Of a stretch of DNA of 64,000 bases, positions 53,448 to 62,451 are shown in pieces. The notes beneath the pieces are model-generated. The model saw only the letters and a list, made by a program, of their open reading frames with translations. It was not told the origin of the DNA and searched no databases. The translations under genes were made by a program, and so were the position numbers. This DNA is from Cercospora beticola. Lineage: Eukaryota > Ascomycota > Dothideomycetes > Mycosphaerellales > Mycosphaerellaceae. Each line of letters begins with the position of its first letter. The stretch's first letter is position 1. The DNA is taken from assembly GCF_033473495.1 (NCBI RefSeq), contig NC_088937.1:868001-932000 (forward strand), in the 5' to 3' direction.

Positions 53448-55289
53448 ATGGGTCAACTCCGACCTCCGCGAGACTCGCTCGAATTGGCCAGCCTTGCCAG
53501 CAGTTCTCACGACGACGATAACGCCGGACGCGCCTCACTCGATTCTTCATCTTCGGGACTCCCTTCGAGCAGGAAACTATCCTTTAGCGATCCTGTCACG
53601 CCGCAGAACGGGAGTGCGAGGCCATTGAGCAATGGCCATGGCCGGACTTACTCGGCCAGCAGCGCATTCGATTTCAATAGCTCCCTGTTTCCTTTGACCG
53701 CGAGTGGTAACGGCTATACAAGCCTCGGAACGCCGAGCACACCTCATCTCGATCTCGGTGCAGCGCAGCCAGGGCTTGCAGGGCAGAGTTTGGAACGGAA
53801 TAAGAGCTTGACATATTTGAACGGACTTTCACTCGTCGTGGGACTGATTATTGGAAGTGGCATCTTCAGCAGTCCTGCGAGTGTGAACAGCAATGCTGGC
53901 TCTTTCGGCGCTGCCTTGATCGTGTGGGTTGTAAGTGGGATTCTGGCCTGGACGGGAGCGAGCAGTTATGCAGAGCTAGGGGGTGCAATACCATTGAATG
54001 GCGGAGCACAGATTTATCTGAGCAAGATTTTTGGAGAATGGGCTGGTTTCCTGTTCACGTGGTGTGCTGTGGTTGTGCTCCGACCTGGCAGCGCGGCCAT
54101 CATTGCGATCATCTTTGGGGAGTACATTGTACGAGCGATAATTGGGCCTGATGCGGCGGAAGCGAGTCCTTGGATCAACAAGGGCGTTGCATTGGTCGGC
54201 CTCATCATTGTCACATTCTTGAACTGTGTGAGTACGAAGCTGGGAACGAGGAGCGCGGACTTCTTCATGTTCTTCAAGTTTGCGGCACTGTTGGCTGTTA
54301 CGGTTGCGGGAATCATTGTTGCGGCTACTGGACTGGCATACAACAAAGCGGCGTTGAGCACGGATTGGAAGACTAAGGGCTGGTTTGAAGGGACAAGCAT
54401 GTCATCCTCGGAGTGGGCTGTTGCGCTTTATGCGGGTCTATGGGCGTATGATGGATGGGACAACACGAACTATGTGGTTGGAGAGATGATACATCCGAGT
54501 CGAGATCTGCCCAGAGTGGTGCATACCTCGTTTCCGGTTGTCATTATTTCGTACATTCTGGCGAATCTGGCGTACATCTTCGTCCTCCCCACGACAATCA
54601 TCGACAAATCGAACACGATAGCCGTGGCATTTGGAGGCACAGTTCTGGGTCCTCTCGGATCTCTGCTCCTCGCTCTCGCAGTATCAGGATCATGCTTCGG
54701 AGCTTTGAACGCCACGACATTCACTGGAGGACGATTAGTCTACAGCGCAGGGAGAGAGGGATACCTACCGGAACTATTTGGCACCATCGGACTCAACGAT
54801 GCCTCGCATCGAATGCGACTCCCGCGGCGAGGAGCAAGAGCCAAGAAGTTCACCAACTTCGTCGCCGATGAGCAAGGATTCTTCTTCACGCCTATCTACG
54901 CCATGGTCCTCAATGCAGCACTTACCGCAGTATACATCATCATTGGCGATTTCGAGACATTGACGACATTTTACGGCATAGCAAGTTACCTATTCTACTT
55001 CGCTACAGTCATCGGATTGATCGTGTTACGAGTGAAAGAGCCCGAGTTGGAGAGACCTTACAAATGTTGGATCACAACTCCAATCATCTTCTGCTGCGTA
55101 AGCTTGTTCTTAGTCAGTAGGGCTGTCTTTGCCAAGCCTCTGCAAGCGCTTGTCGTGGTCGGCTTCCTGATTGTGGGAATGCCACTATACTGGTGGCGAG
55201 TTGGGAGTAAGAAGAGAAGAAGCGGGAGGAGACATATTGACGACGGGGCAGGGTGGAAGTTTTGGAAGCGTTGGCGTGGAAGCAAATAG
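53448..55289 (+). CDS. LAT-type amino acid permease (APC superfamily, Mup1-like)
   Basis: This is a plasma-membrane amino acid transporter of the L-type/high-affinity methionine permease group. A single exon encodes 613 aa. A Ser/Asp-rich cytosolic N-terminus of about 120 residues is a likely phospho-regulated tail. TM1 carries the signature VVGLIIGSGIF (GSGIF at 136-140), characteristic of LAT transporters. About twelve hydrophobic segments follow (for example GAALIVWVVSGILAWTGASS, IISYILANLAYIFVL and SYLFYFATVIGLIVLRV). TM6 includes LYAGLWAYDGWDNTNYV, which matches the substrate-binding stretch of LAT proteins. An acidic GLNDASHRMRLPRR loop precedes TM9. The basic C-terminus (KKRRSGRRHIDD) is cytosolic. 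Substrate specificity is not determinable here. Confidence 0.9.
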   Translation: MGQLRPPRDSLELASLASSSHDDDNAGRASLDSSSSGLPSSRKLSFSDPVTPQNGSARPLSNGHGRTYSASSAFDFNSSLFPLTASGNGYTSLGTPSTPHLDLGAAQPGLAGQSLERNKSLTYLNGLSLVVGLIIGSGIFSSPASVNSNAGSFGAALIVWVVSGILAWTGASSYAELGGAIPLNGGAQIYLSKIFGEWAGFLFTWCAVVVLRPGSAAIIAIIFGEYIVRAIIGPDAAEASPWINKGVALVGLIIVTFLNCVSTKLGTRSADFFMFFKFAALLAVTVAGIIVAATGLAYNKAALSTDWKTKGWFEGTSMSSSEWAVALYAGLWAYDGWDNTNYVVGEMIHPSRDLPRVVHTSFPVVIISYILANLAYIFVLPTTIIDKSNTIAVAFGGTVLGPLGSLLLALAVSGSCFGALNATTFTGGRLVYSAGREGYLPELFGTIGLNDASHRMRLPRRGARAKKFTNFVADEQGFFFTPIYAMVLNAALTAVYIIIGDFETLTTFYGIASYLFYFATVIGLIVLRVKEPELERPYKCWITTPIIFCCVSLFLVSRAVFAKPLQALVVVGFLIVGMPLYWWRVGSKKRRSGRRHIDDGAGWKFWKRWRGSK

Positions 55290-55433
55290 AGTTGAGAGCG
55301 ATGAAAATACAAATTGTTGAACGTTAGCCTTCTTCCATTTCTATGTGAGTCGTGCATTCTTGGTCTTCTCCAATTCATCACACAAGGTCGTGGTCCTTCC
55401 GTCTTCAACCCCGTCCCCGCGGGTTACGCCAAT

Positions 55434-55907
55434 TCACTCAGAGTCGGTCAGCTCCTCATCATCGGACACCAACGACTCAATCTCGATGTGAACTTCACTC
55501 CTCCAGCGCTCAACAGCAGGATCAATCGTTCCGTAACCTCCACGCTCTAGATCCCGTTCCTCCGCTCCCAGACGCAGTGTTCGAACCAAGGTGGCCCGGA
55601 CTCCAGCCTCCTTGTTGAGTTCATCCACAAGTCTCTTCGTGTCGCTGCGACTCAGGTTGTAAGTCCGCTTTATCGGCTTACACAAGTTGCCCTCGTACTG
55701 GTTCACCTGTCCCATGGCATCGAAGAAATTGTTGTATGGTGCCAAGAGGCAGGGGGCCAGCCATTTCAACCCGGTGAGAAATGAGCACCCTGCTTTTCTC
55801 TTCCGGTTTCCTTCTACGATTTGGGCTTGGTCTTCGTGCAGGGTGGCGCTGGTTGAGGATTGTGGTGAGAGAAGAAGCTCTGTGGCTTCTGAGTGAGGTT
55901 GTGCCAT
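55434..55907 (-). CDS. Small hypothetical protein
   Basis: A single ATG-started frame of 157 aa, convergent with the permease gene at 144 bp. It has no signal peptide and is composed of a Ser/Thr-rich N-terminus, a short hydrophobic stretch (WLAPCLLAPYNNFFDAM, too short for a sure membrane span), a basic middle and an acidic tail (IEIESLVSDDEELTDSE). I recognise no family. Ordered composition and the lack of a better alternative support it modestly, but chance cannot be excluded. Confidence 0.5.
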   Translation of the reverse strand: MAQPHSEATELLLSPQSSTSATLHEDQAQIVEGNRKRKAGCSFLTGLKWLAPCLLAPYNNFFDAMGQVNQYEGNLCKPIKRTYNLSRSDTKRLVDELNKEAGVRATLVRTLRLGAEERDLERGGYGTIDPAVERWRSEVHIEIESLVSDDEELTDSE

Positions 55908-56305
55908 CTTGGTTTTGCTCGGTTAAGGTTTAGTAGAGCTTTGTAGATCTTTTCTAGTGTTGTTGGCTTGATGGGGTTAAAGATGTCAGAGAAGAGATCA
56001 GATTTGAGAGGGAGGGAAGGTAACATATATGCAATTGAATTTTTTCTCTTCGATATGAGGCCACTATTCTGGCATTTGGTAACACACTCCGCTACCATGG
56101 GTCCGCCTCCACTGAGGACGAGAAGCTTACCACTTGCACGAGCGATGTCGCGCGCGGCCTCAAGTCTTAGACACGCATCTGGCACAACATCCATCGCAGC
56201 CATCTTCGCTGCATGCGAAGCTGAGCACAGTCCCAGAGCAGCTCCTCAAGTCATGCCGTGCAGCCTGGAACCCGCATTACTGTCCGCACATCGTTCCGCA
56301 GCTCT
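55908..56305. other. Intergenic, 398 bp
   Basis: This lies between two minus-strand genes and holds the 3' end of the zinc-cluster gene and the promoter of the small hypothetical gene. An overlapping open frame at 55814-56203 (minus) has no domain. Nothing else is seen. Confidence 0.4.
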
Positions 56306-57231
56306 TCACACAGAGTAGGGCCTATTCTGGAAAGCCTTCTGTTCCGGATGCAACCTCGTGCAGTCTTCGTACGGACACTCATCACCATACACGCAGTCCT
56401 CGTAGTTACAGTAGGCATCTTGGCGGCTATAACAAGACTGGCATCTGGAATTTCCGTCGCAGACTATATCCTCGATGAAGCAAAGGCTGCACTTGGGCGT
56501 CGGACGAGGACCTTTGCGCTGCCGCTTTGTTGGTGGCGCTTTGAGCTCCCTCTTGCTCTGCTGGAGGTATGGCTCCAGTTGCGGAGTAGCACTCGGCTGA
56601 GCGTTGTTCGAGATGTAGGGGTAAGGAGGCAGATAGTTCGGCACTCCAAGGCTGGCGCTCATGGGGTATGGATTAGGTGGCCATGAGGCAGGCTCGACTT
56701 TGATCGCGTGACCGCTCGATGCTGCGTGATGATTCGATCTCGGTGCAGCAGGTCCTGGCGGCGGACCCGTCACCTTGCCTGTGCTCTGAGAAAGGATTCG
56801 ATCGATGTTGCTCTGGGCCATGTTCTGCTGCTGCTCGAGTGACAGTCCGTAATCTGGGCCATGGTTCCTGCTGAGGAGGGCATCGATTCGCTCTTGATGC
56901 AATCTCTCGTTCTCTTCCTTGAGCTGGCGGATCTTCTCTCTGTGGCTCTATCAGTGACAGGCGCTTGCAGTGCCACTGACATCTGGCGCGAGTGCATGCG
57001 CAAGAGCATGTCAGCGGCGCTCAGCTCTCATAGTACTTACTGAAGACGCTTGTTCTCTTCCCACACGCTGATATATATCTTCTCGATGCTCGCATGAATT
57101 TCTTCTAGTCGACTTCGCACCCACTCCTCAGGGCGCGAGGCGCAGTCTGCCGCCAACGCTGCCAGTTCGATTGACAGCTGTCTCAGCCAGGGCTCCTGGT
57201 CTGTTGTCGTCGTCGCGGGTGCTTGCGCCAT
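56306..57231 (-). CDS. Coiled-coil protein with C-terminal Zn2Cys6-like and CCCH-like cysteine block
   Basis: Exons 57041-57231 and 56306-56939 (101-bp intron, acceptor CACAG) give 274 aa. The N-terminus (MAQAPATTTTDQEPWLRQL) leads into a helical coiled coil (EKIRQLKEENERLHQERIDA), typical of dimerisation. A long Pro/Asn-rich linker (about 110-200) follows. The C-terminal block begins with a basic KRQRKGPRPTPK, then C-x2-C-x6-C-x5-C-x2-C-x7-C, which is the spacing of a fungal Zn2Cys6 cluster, and runs directly into C-x5-C-x4-C-x3-H (CVYGDECPYEDCTRLH), the spacing of Nab2/ZC3H14-type CCCH fingers. A zinc-binding, nucleic-acid-binding protein is the inference. No named family is recognised. The start at 57231 is the only good ATG. 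Confidence 0.75.
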
Positions 57232-57516
57232 CTTGTCTGTTGGGAAAGACAGCGCTTCGATGATGACCGATCTGCTGGGAGTGAAGGGTGGGAGAAGTCG
57301 CAGCTGCAGGAAATCTCAAACGGTTTTGCACATGCGCGCGTCTTGTCTTACAGCCGTTATTCGTACATTGAAAAAGCCCTCATCAACCTGACCTTCACCA
57401 GATGTTTGCCATGGCTCCCATTGCCTCTGACGAGAAGTGCGCCTAGAAGGTTCGTTGCGTGCTCGCGCTGTTCGACCACAAACATCCTTCACTTCCTGCT
57501 CCCCTCGCGCCTACTC

Positions 57517-57924
57517 TCACAGCCCCTCACCCGCCATCGTCTGCTGATGAAAGCACATCATCCAACTTCCGCCCTCCTTACGCCAGACGCTACAGCAAAG
57601 CGCATCGAATTCGGCATCTCTAGTGTCTTTTGGATCGGCCGAAGCTCTCGTCGCCGTGGCTTGATAGCTGATGACCGCACCATCGGGTCCAACTGGCGTA
57701 ACATCGACCTTCCGTAGTTTGAACCTTTTCCACGGCACAAAGGCAGGCGAGTGTAGAATATCTTGTACAGAAGGCTCTGTCTTGCTTGTGACTTTCAGGC
57801 CCATCGGGAATTGCATAATGGCATCTTTTGTCAAGTATGGGACAAGTGCAGCACCACTCGTCTGAAGTGCTATCCATGTGCTCTCTTCCAGGTTTAGGAT
57901 CTGATCGTATAGTGAAGAAGACAT
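57517..57924 (-). CDS. NTF2-like (SnoaL/DUF4440-type) small protein
   Basis: Single exon, 135 aa. The start MSSSLYDQILNLEESTWIAL is the usual N-terminal helix of DUF4440-like proteins, and the pattern LTKDAIMQFPMGL, FKLRKVDVTPVGPDGAVISY, DALCCSVWRKEGGSWMMCFH fits the curved sheet and closing strands of the NTF2 fold, which often binds small hydrophobic ligands or acts enzymatically. The open frame continues upstream to 58152 without an ATG. The family is inferred from this pattern; the function is unknown. Confidence 0.78.
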   Translation of the reverse strand: MSSSLYDQILNLEESTWIALQTSGAALVPYLTKDAIMQFPMGLKVTSKTEPSVQDILHSPAFVPWKRFKLRKVDVTPVGPDGAVISYQATATRASADPKDTRDAEFDALCCSVWRKEGGSWMMCFHQQTMAGEGL

Positions 57925-58329
57925 TATGTTGGAGTTTGATGTGTGAATGTACAGTGGGATGTCAAGTTGAGAACTACAAAGCAAGCGTGAAGTGTTGCAA
58001 CTGAAGTCAGACCAAGGCCAAGTTGGCAGGCGCCCCACCTCGGAAACGACGTCGGGCGCTGAGCGACTTTGATATGGCAGGCAAACCTGGTATATACTCC
58101 CTGGTCTTTTCAAGAACGACGTGACAGTCTCAACGATTTCGCATCGACGCACGGCTGCAGGATCTGTACGCTATTTGGGCATTCATCGAGCCGACACAGC
58201 ATGAGATCGTCAAAATTGTAGACCTTCAATGGAGTTTACAATCACGCGCTCAACGCCTTGTTCGAAGGCGAGCTAATCTGCAGCACAAAGTAGTGTGTAG
58301 AAACATGCTCATCGATAATGTGAGCTCCA
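57925..58329. promoter_or_regulatory. Promoter of the NTF2-like gene and 3' region of the acyl-CoA dehydrogenase
   Basis: This 405-bp stretch lies between two minus-strand genes. It contains no recognisable element. Confidence 0.4.
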
Positions 58330-59693
58330 TCATAACTTCGCAGGCGCCAATTCCATTTCTGCCTTCTTTGGTCCTGTGAATCCCCACATGTAGCCGGCAA
58401 TCTTGCGCATCTGGACTTCCTCGGAGCCCTCCGTGATGCGATATCTTCTGTGATGCCTCCAAATGTGCTCGAACGGGTAATGGCGGCCTATTCCGAAGTG
58501 TCAGTAATCTCGTAAACGCTTTCGGGCAATGCGAGCTCACTGTAACCCCAACCTCCAAAAGTCTGAATAGCTCTATCCGCCGCCTGCGTGCACAATCGAT
58601 TTCCCCAATAATTGCACATGCTGACCTTGTCGCTCAACTTTTGCTCAACCTCCTTGTGCTCCATTCTGTCCATTTCCCAAGCAGTCTTTCGAATTAGTAA
58701 TCGGAGCATCTCACACTGTGTTGCCAGCTCGACAAGAGGGAATTGTATAGCCTGGTTTGAGGCGAGCGGTTTGCCGAATGGCTTTCGCTTGCCGGCGTAT
58801 TCAATGGCCTGGTTGACGCAGTACACTGCCGCACCTAATGAGGAGGCAGCTTGCCGGATCCTGTTCTCGTGCACGAAGGCCTGTGCAATAGCCAGACCGC
58901 CGTCCAGAGGTCCGATGATCGACGACGCCGGTACGCGAACGTTTGTGAGTGAGACAGTCGCGTGATCAGTAGGCATGTTCAGAGTCCATTCATACGATTC
59001 CACTTTCAGGCCGGGACTATTGGAGGGCACGTTGAAGCATGTGATGCCTTTCGCGCTGCCATCCTTCCCACTTGTGCGAGCGAAGATGAAGCAGTTGGTC
59101 GCTTTGTGCATGCCGGTCTGCCACATCTTCCCGCCATTGATGACATAGCTGCCATCGGCTTGTTTAACAGCTCTTGTTGACATGAATGTAGCATCGCTAC
59201 CATGTTCAGGTTCCGTGAGACCAAAGGTGATGCGCACCTTGCCAGCAAGGCGGCCCTCAATCAGCTCCTTCTTCTGTTGCTCATTGCCGAAATGTTGGAC
59301 CATTATGATGTCTGGGAAGTTTCCGCAGACCGAATGCTCGTTCTGAAGATCATTGAAGAGGCCTAGGCCCTTAGCTGCCAGATGTTCGCGGATCACAGCC
59401 ATCCAGAGATTCGAGCCTCTTCCCGAAGCTGTATTTTGACCTCCATATTGCTTGGGCAAGCTGAAGCGATAGAGCCCAGCCTTGTCTGCCCTCCGTGTTG
59501 CTTCCTTCAACAGCTGCTCCCACTCTTCCCGAGGTAGTCCTCCATTGTCCCAGTCGGTTCGCGCGTGTTCTCTACGATGATCGAAAAATCGGTTGTTGTC
59601 ATCCTGCTCCTGCAATGGCTTGATTTCGCGTTCGATGAAGTCGTCGATTCGCGCGAGGTAGTCTACGAGTGCTGGAGGAAGATCAAAGTTCAT
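58330..59693 (-). CDS. Acyl-CoA dehydrogenase
   Basis: This is an FAD-dependent dehydrogenase of the ACAD fold, probably acting on an acyl-CoA or a related thioester in mitochondria or peroxisomes. Exons 58541-59693 and 58330-58487 (53-bp intron) give 436 aa. The N-terminal helical domain leads to the flavin-contact motif TFGLTEPEHGSDATFM, then the beta-barrel (INGGKMWQTGMHKATNCFIF) and the C-terminal helical domain (HENRIRQAASSLGAAVYC; RAIQTFGGWGYS). Exon 2 restores the conserved end RRYRITEGSEEVQMRKIAGY. The catalytic base is not certain from sequence alone; the isoform group most like ACAD10/11 is inference. No targeting signal is obvious. Confidence 0.9.
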
Positions 59694-60151
59694 CGTGACA
59701 AGTTGCAAAGAGAAGGCTGGTACGGAAGTGAAAGACTAGAAATGGTTGTGAGTTCGCTACTTACGCTGTATGGCTCCTTCCTTTATGAGAGTTTAATGTT
59801 GTACATTTTGCAGGAGTAAACACCTCGGGAAACCCTTCGAGGCGTGGCCGCGCTTGCGGGGCGAGCAAGCGTGGAGAGATGAGGCTTGGCGTACGACCAC
59901 TGCATGGCGAGTCACTTCACCTTCACCCGACGTATCACTTGTATGAGACATCATTCTCGGTACAATACAGTGCGCAGACGCAATGCTAGCCGAGTCCTGG
60001 ACGTGAGGGTACTCAACAACTGTGGCGAAGCAGTCATGGACCGGTTACTGCTCAAAGAGCTGGGTTGCACACACGCCCATTGATGTCGATCGACGTTAAG
60101 CATTTGACTTTGCTATGTTTCTGCGACCTCAAGTCCATCGCAGTCGTACTA
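59694..60151. other. Intergenic, 458 bp
   Basis: This lies between two minus-strand genes and holds the promoter of the acyl-CoA dehydrogenase gene and the 3' end of the Hsp70-like gene. Nothing else is recognised. Confidence 0.4.
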
Positions 60152-62191
60152 CTACGAGACAAAGTCGGAATGGGATGCCTCCCACAAAGTCTCCCTGGCC
60201 CGGAATGCCATATCTTCAGGCAAACCCTCTTCGTCCTTCACACCGGCATTACACTCTACCCAGCCTGCTGGTTTCAATATCTCGTACCCGATCTTGACAT
60301 CGATTTCGCAGTATCGAAGTGTAACTCGTACCAACAGTTCCCAAAACTTCTTCCCGTTTTCCTCGATCTCCTCAAAGCCTTTGCCGTCGAGCCGTCTGCG
60401 GTCAAGTGGAACGTTCACAGAGGTCCAAAAATGAACTCCCGGCCTCCACATGAATTCGCCATTGTCATCGGTCTCCTCAGTCTTGGCCCACTCATCGTCT
60501 TTGACGGTCGTCGTGAGGTAGCAAAGCTCGTCAGTCAAGCGTGGATCATCGCAGGGAACGGTGTATAGTTGTTCCCTGCGGTGCCTTACCACTTGGTTCG
60601 GCCGCAGTATCTGATCCTTGCTTATGATGTTGACAATACGATGATCAACTACGTCGAAGTCACGACCATACGGCTCTCTCTCCAACCATGGCATAGGAAT
60701 CCTCTCGAGCTCCCCTTGCCAGCCTTCTTCGTCCACATATGCGTCTGTGTGCACGTCCTCGTGAAATGGCTGGCGCTGCAGTAGTGCGTATCCATATTTT
60801 GAGGGCAACGCCGGCATCGTGATGTTTTCGTAGCGGAGCAATGCACCCAGAGCCACGGGAAAACAGTCGGCCGTGTCTGTCTCATTCGGTCGCACCACGA
60901 GGCTGTCTGGCTCAAAGCGATTGCGCAGTGCTTCCATCAAGTATCGACATTTCGAAAACCCACCCGTGACTTGGATGACTGTAGGCCGCTCCCCCCATGC
61001 AGTCTTTTCGATCTGTTCGATAATTTTCGCGATTACTTCATCGAACGCCTCGTGAAATTCCGTCCTCTTGAACTGGAAGGTCTTGTATTCACCTCCGATG
61101 CCTTCAATTGTGCAAGTCGTGTGATTCTGGTCGTTTCTGCTGAATTTCTGCTTTGCCTCCTCGATCGCAATCAGGACCCTCCGCTCGAATTCGCGAGGCT
61201 CAATATTGAGTTGACGCCTGGTATTTTCGTACCATTCAGTGCGCCGAAGCTTCAAAATTCTCAATAGTGCTTCATCGACCTTAAAGGAACCGCAGATCTC
61301 ACCGCTGGATTGTCTCATGCACTGAAGCCGGCTGTCAACACCGAGTTTGCTTTGCAGCTCGTACAGAACGAAGTCGCCAGTCCCACAGCCAAGGTCGGCA
61401 ACAAGGATGCTGTCACCTTCATAAAGTTGCCCTACTCGTACTATTTGTTTAGCAGCAGCGTCGATCAAGTATGCAAGAGCACATTGTGGTTCGTACGAAA
61501 GAACAGATACGCGCAGGCCGGCGTTCTTCGCCGCGGTCTGCATCCGCCTCTTTGCGTCCGGTGTCCACATTTGCGGAATGGTGATTCGGACATGCATGTT
61601 ATTCAGTAGCTCTTCGAGTTGCTTTGGGTCATCTCTGTAGTGAACCTTGAGATCTGTCTTTCGAAGAGCCGACTTGGCATCTTCAACGATGGCGCGCAGA
61701 TGTTCTTGAATGAGAAGATCCAGAGTTTTGTTTCCAGGCAGTTCGGCCAGAGTGTCCATGACGCGTTTCGTGATATCTGATGTTTCAGGTCCTTGGTAGA
61801 GGGGAAGTTTGGGGAAGTCGATGATTTTCAGATCACTTTTCATGGTCGCCTCGTTCTGCAGCTCGTGCCCGTGAACGAAGCGGCCATCTATCCACGTCGC
61901 CATCATGCGCACTTCGTATGTTTGTTCGTTGATCATGAGCGGCGCGGGAGCATTTCGCACACCGTCCCGAGACAGCACGTAAGCGACAACAAATTTCCAT
62001 GTTCCCCAGTCAATGGCGAGGTCGATTTGGTCGTGGTAGGTCGTCGGACATTCGTTATCGGGCGGGATTTTGACGTTGCGCTTCCGCTTCGATGTTGTTT
62101 GATCGCGGTTGGTCGCTGGATATTCATTCTCGGACTGGGCGTTGATGTTGGCGTTGCGCTTTCGCTTCGGCCTTTGCGCTTTTGAAACCAT
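60152..62191 (-). CDS. Hsp70/actin-like ATPase (HSPA12-type)
   Basis: A single exon encodes 679 aa. The N-terminus is lysine/arginine-rich (KAQRPKRKRNANINAQ; SKRKRNVKIP), an apparent nuclear-localisation-like repeat. The ATPase fold motifs are present: phosphate 1 AIDWGTWKFVV, connect-1 VSVLSYEPQCALAYLI, phosphate 2 VADLGCGTGDFVLYEL, and adenosine motif VIQVTGGFSKCRYLMEAL. The C-terminus is a non-canonical region with no Hsp70 substrate-binding domain and no EEVD tail. This composition fits the fungal HSPA12-like group of diverged Hsp70 proteins, whose clients are poorly known. It is divergent from the partial gene at the right edge, 260 bp apart. Confidence 0.85.
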   Translation of the reverse strand: MVSKAQRPKRKRNANINAQSENEYPATNRDQTTSKRKRNVKIPPDNECPTTYHDQIDLAIDWGTWKFVVAYVLSRDGVRNAPAPLMINEQTYEVRMMATWIDGRFVHGHELQNEATMKSDLKIIDFPKLPLYQGPETSDITKRVMDTLAELPGNKTLDLLIQEHLRAIVEDAKSALRKTDLKVHYRDDPKQLEELLNNMHVRITIPQMWTPDAKRRMQTAAKNAGLRVSVLSYEPQCALAYLIDAAAKQIVRVGQLYEGDSILVADLGCGTGDFVLYELQSKLGVDSRLQCMRQSSGEICGSFKVDEALLRILKLRRTEWYENTRRQLNIEPREFERRVLIAIEEAKQKFSRNDQNHTTCTIEGIGGEYKTFQFKRTEFHEAFDEVIAKIIEQIEKTAWGERPTVIQVTGGFSKCRYLMEALRNRFEPDSLVVRPNETDTADCFPVALGALLRYENITMPALPSKYGYALLQRQPFHEDVHTDAYVDEEGWQGELERIPMPWLEREPYGRDFDVVDHRIVNIISKDQILRPNQVVRHRREQLYTVPCDDPRLTDELCYLTTTVKDDEWAKTEETDDNGEFMWRPGVHFWTSVNVPLDRRRLDGKGFEEIEENGKKFWELLVRVTLRYCEIDVKIGYEILKPAGWVECNAGVKDEEGLPEDMAFRARETLWEASHSDFVS

Positions 62192-62451
62192 GTTCAGATC
62201 GCTCTCGTTGTTTGATTCAAAGTGGCTGGATCAGTTGTTGTGGAGAAATTGTTGTGATGCAACACAGACACAAACAAAACTGTGGCTGATGGAGTAGTGG
62301 CGAATCAAGTGAAGCGCCGAAGGAAGAACGTCCAACCCTTTGAGCAACAAGTGAGTGTCGGTAGATAGCCGTGTGAGCTCTAAGCTGGAAATTCTCAAGG
62401 CGACGCTTCTCACGACTTACAAACACACTTTGACACAATCCACTGCACCAC

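Noticed and set aside
55567..55576. A GTTCGAACC-type sequence resembling a tRNA B-box.
   Set aside because: Lies inside a coding frame and there is no matching A-box or cloverleaf; I found no tRNA elsewhere either.
55814..56203. Minus-strand frame of 129 codons overlapping the small hypothetical gene.
   Set aside because: Overlaps a better-supported frame and the intergenic gap; no ordered pattern.
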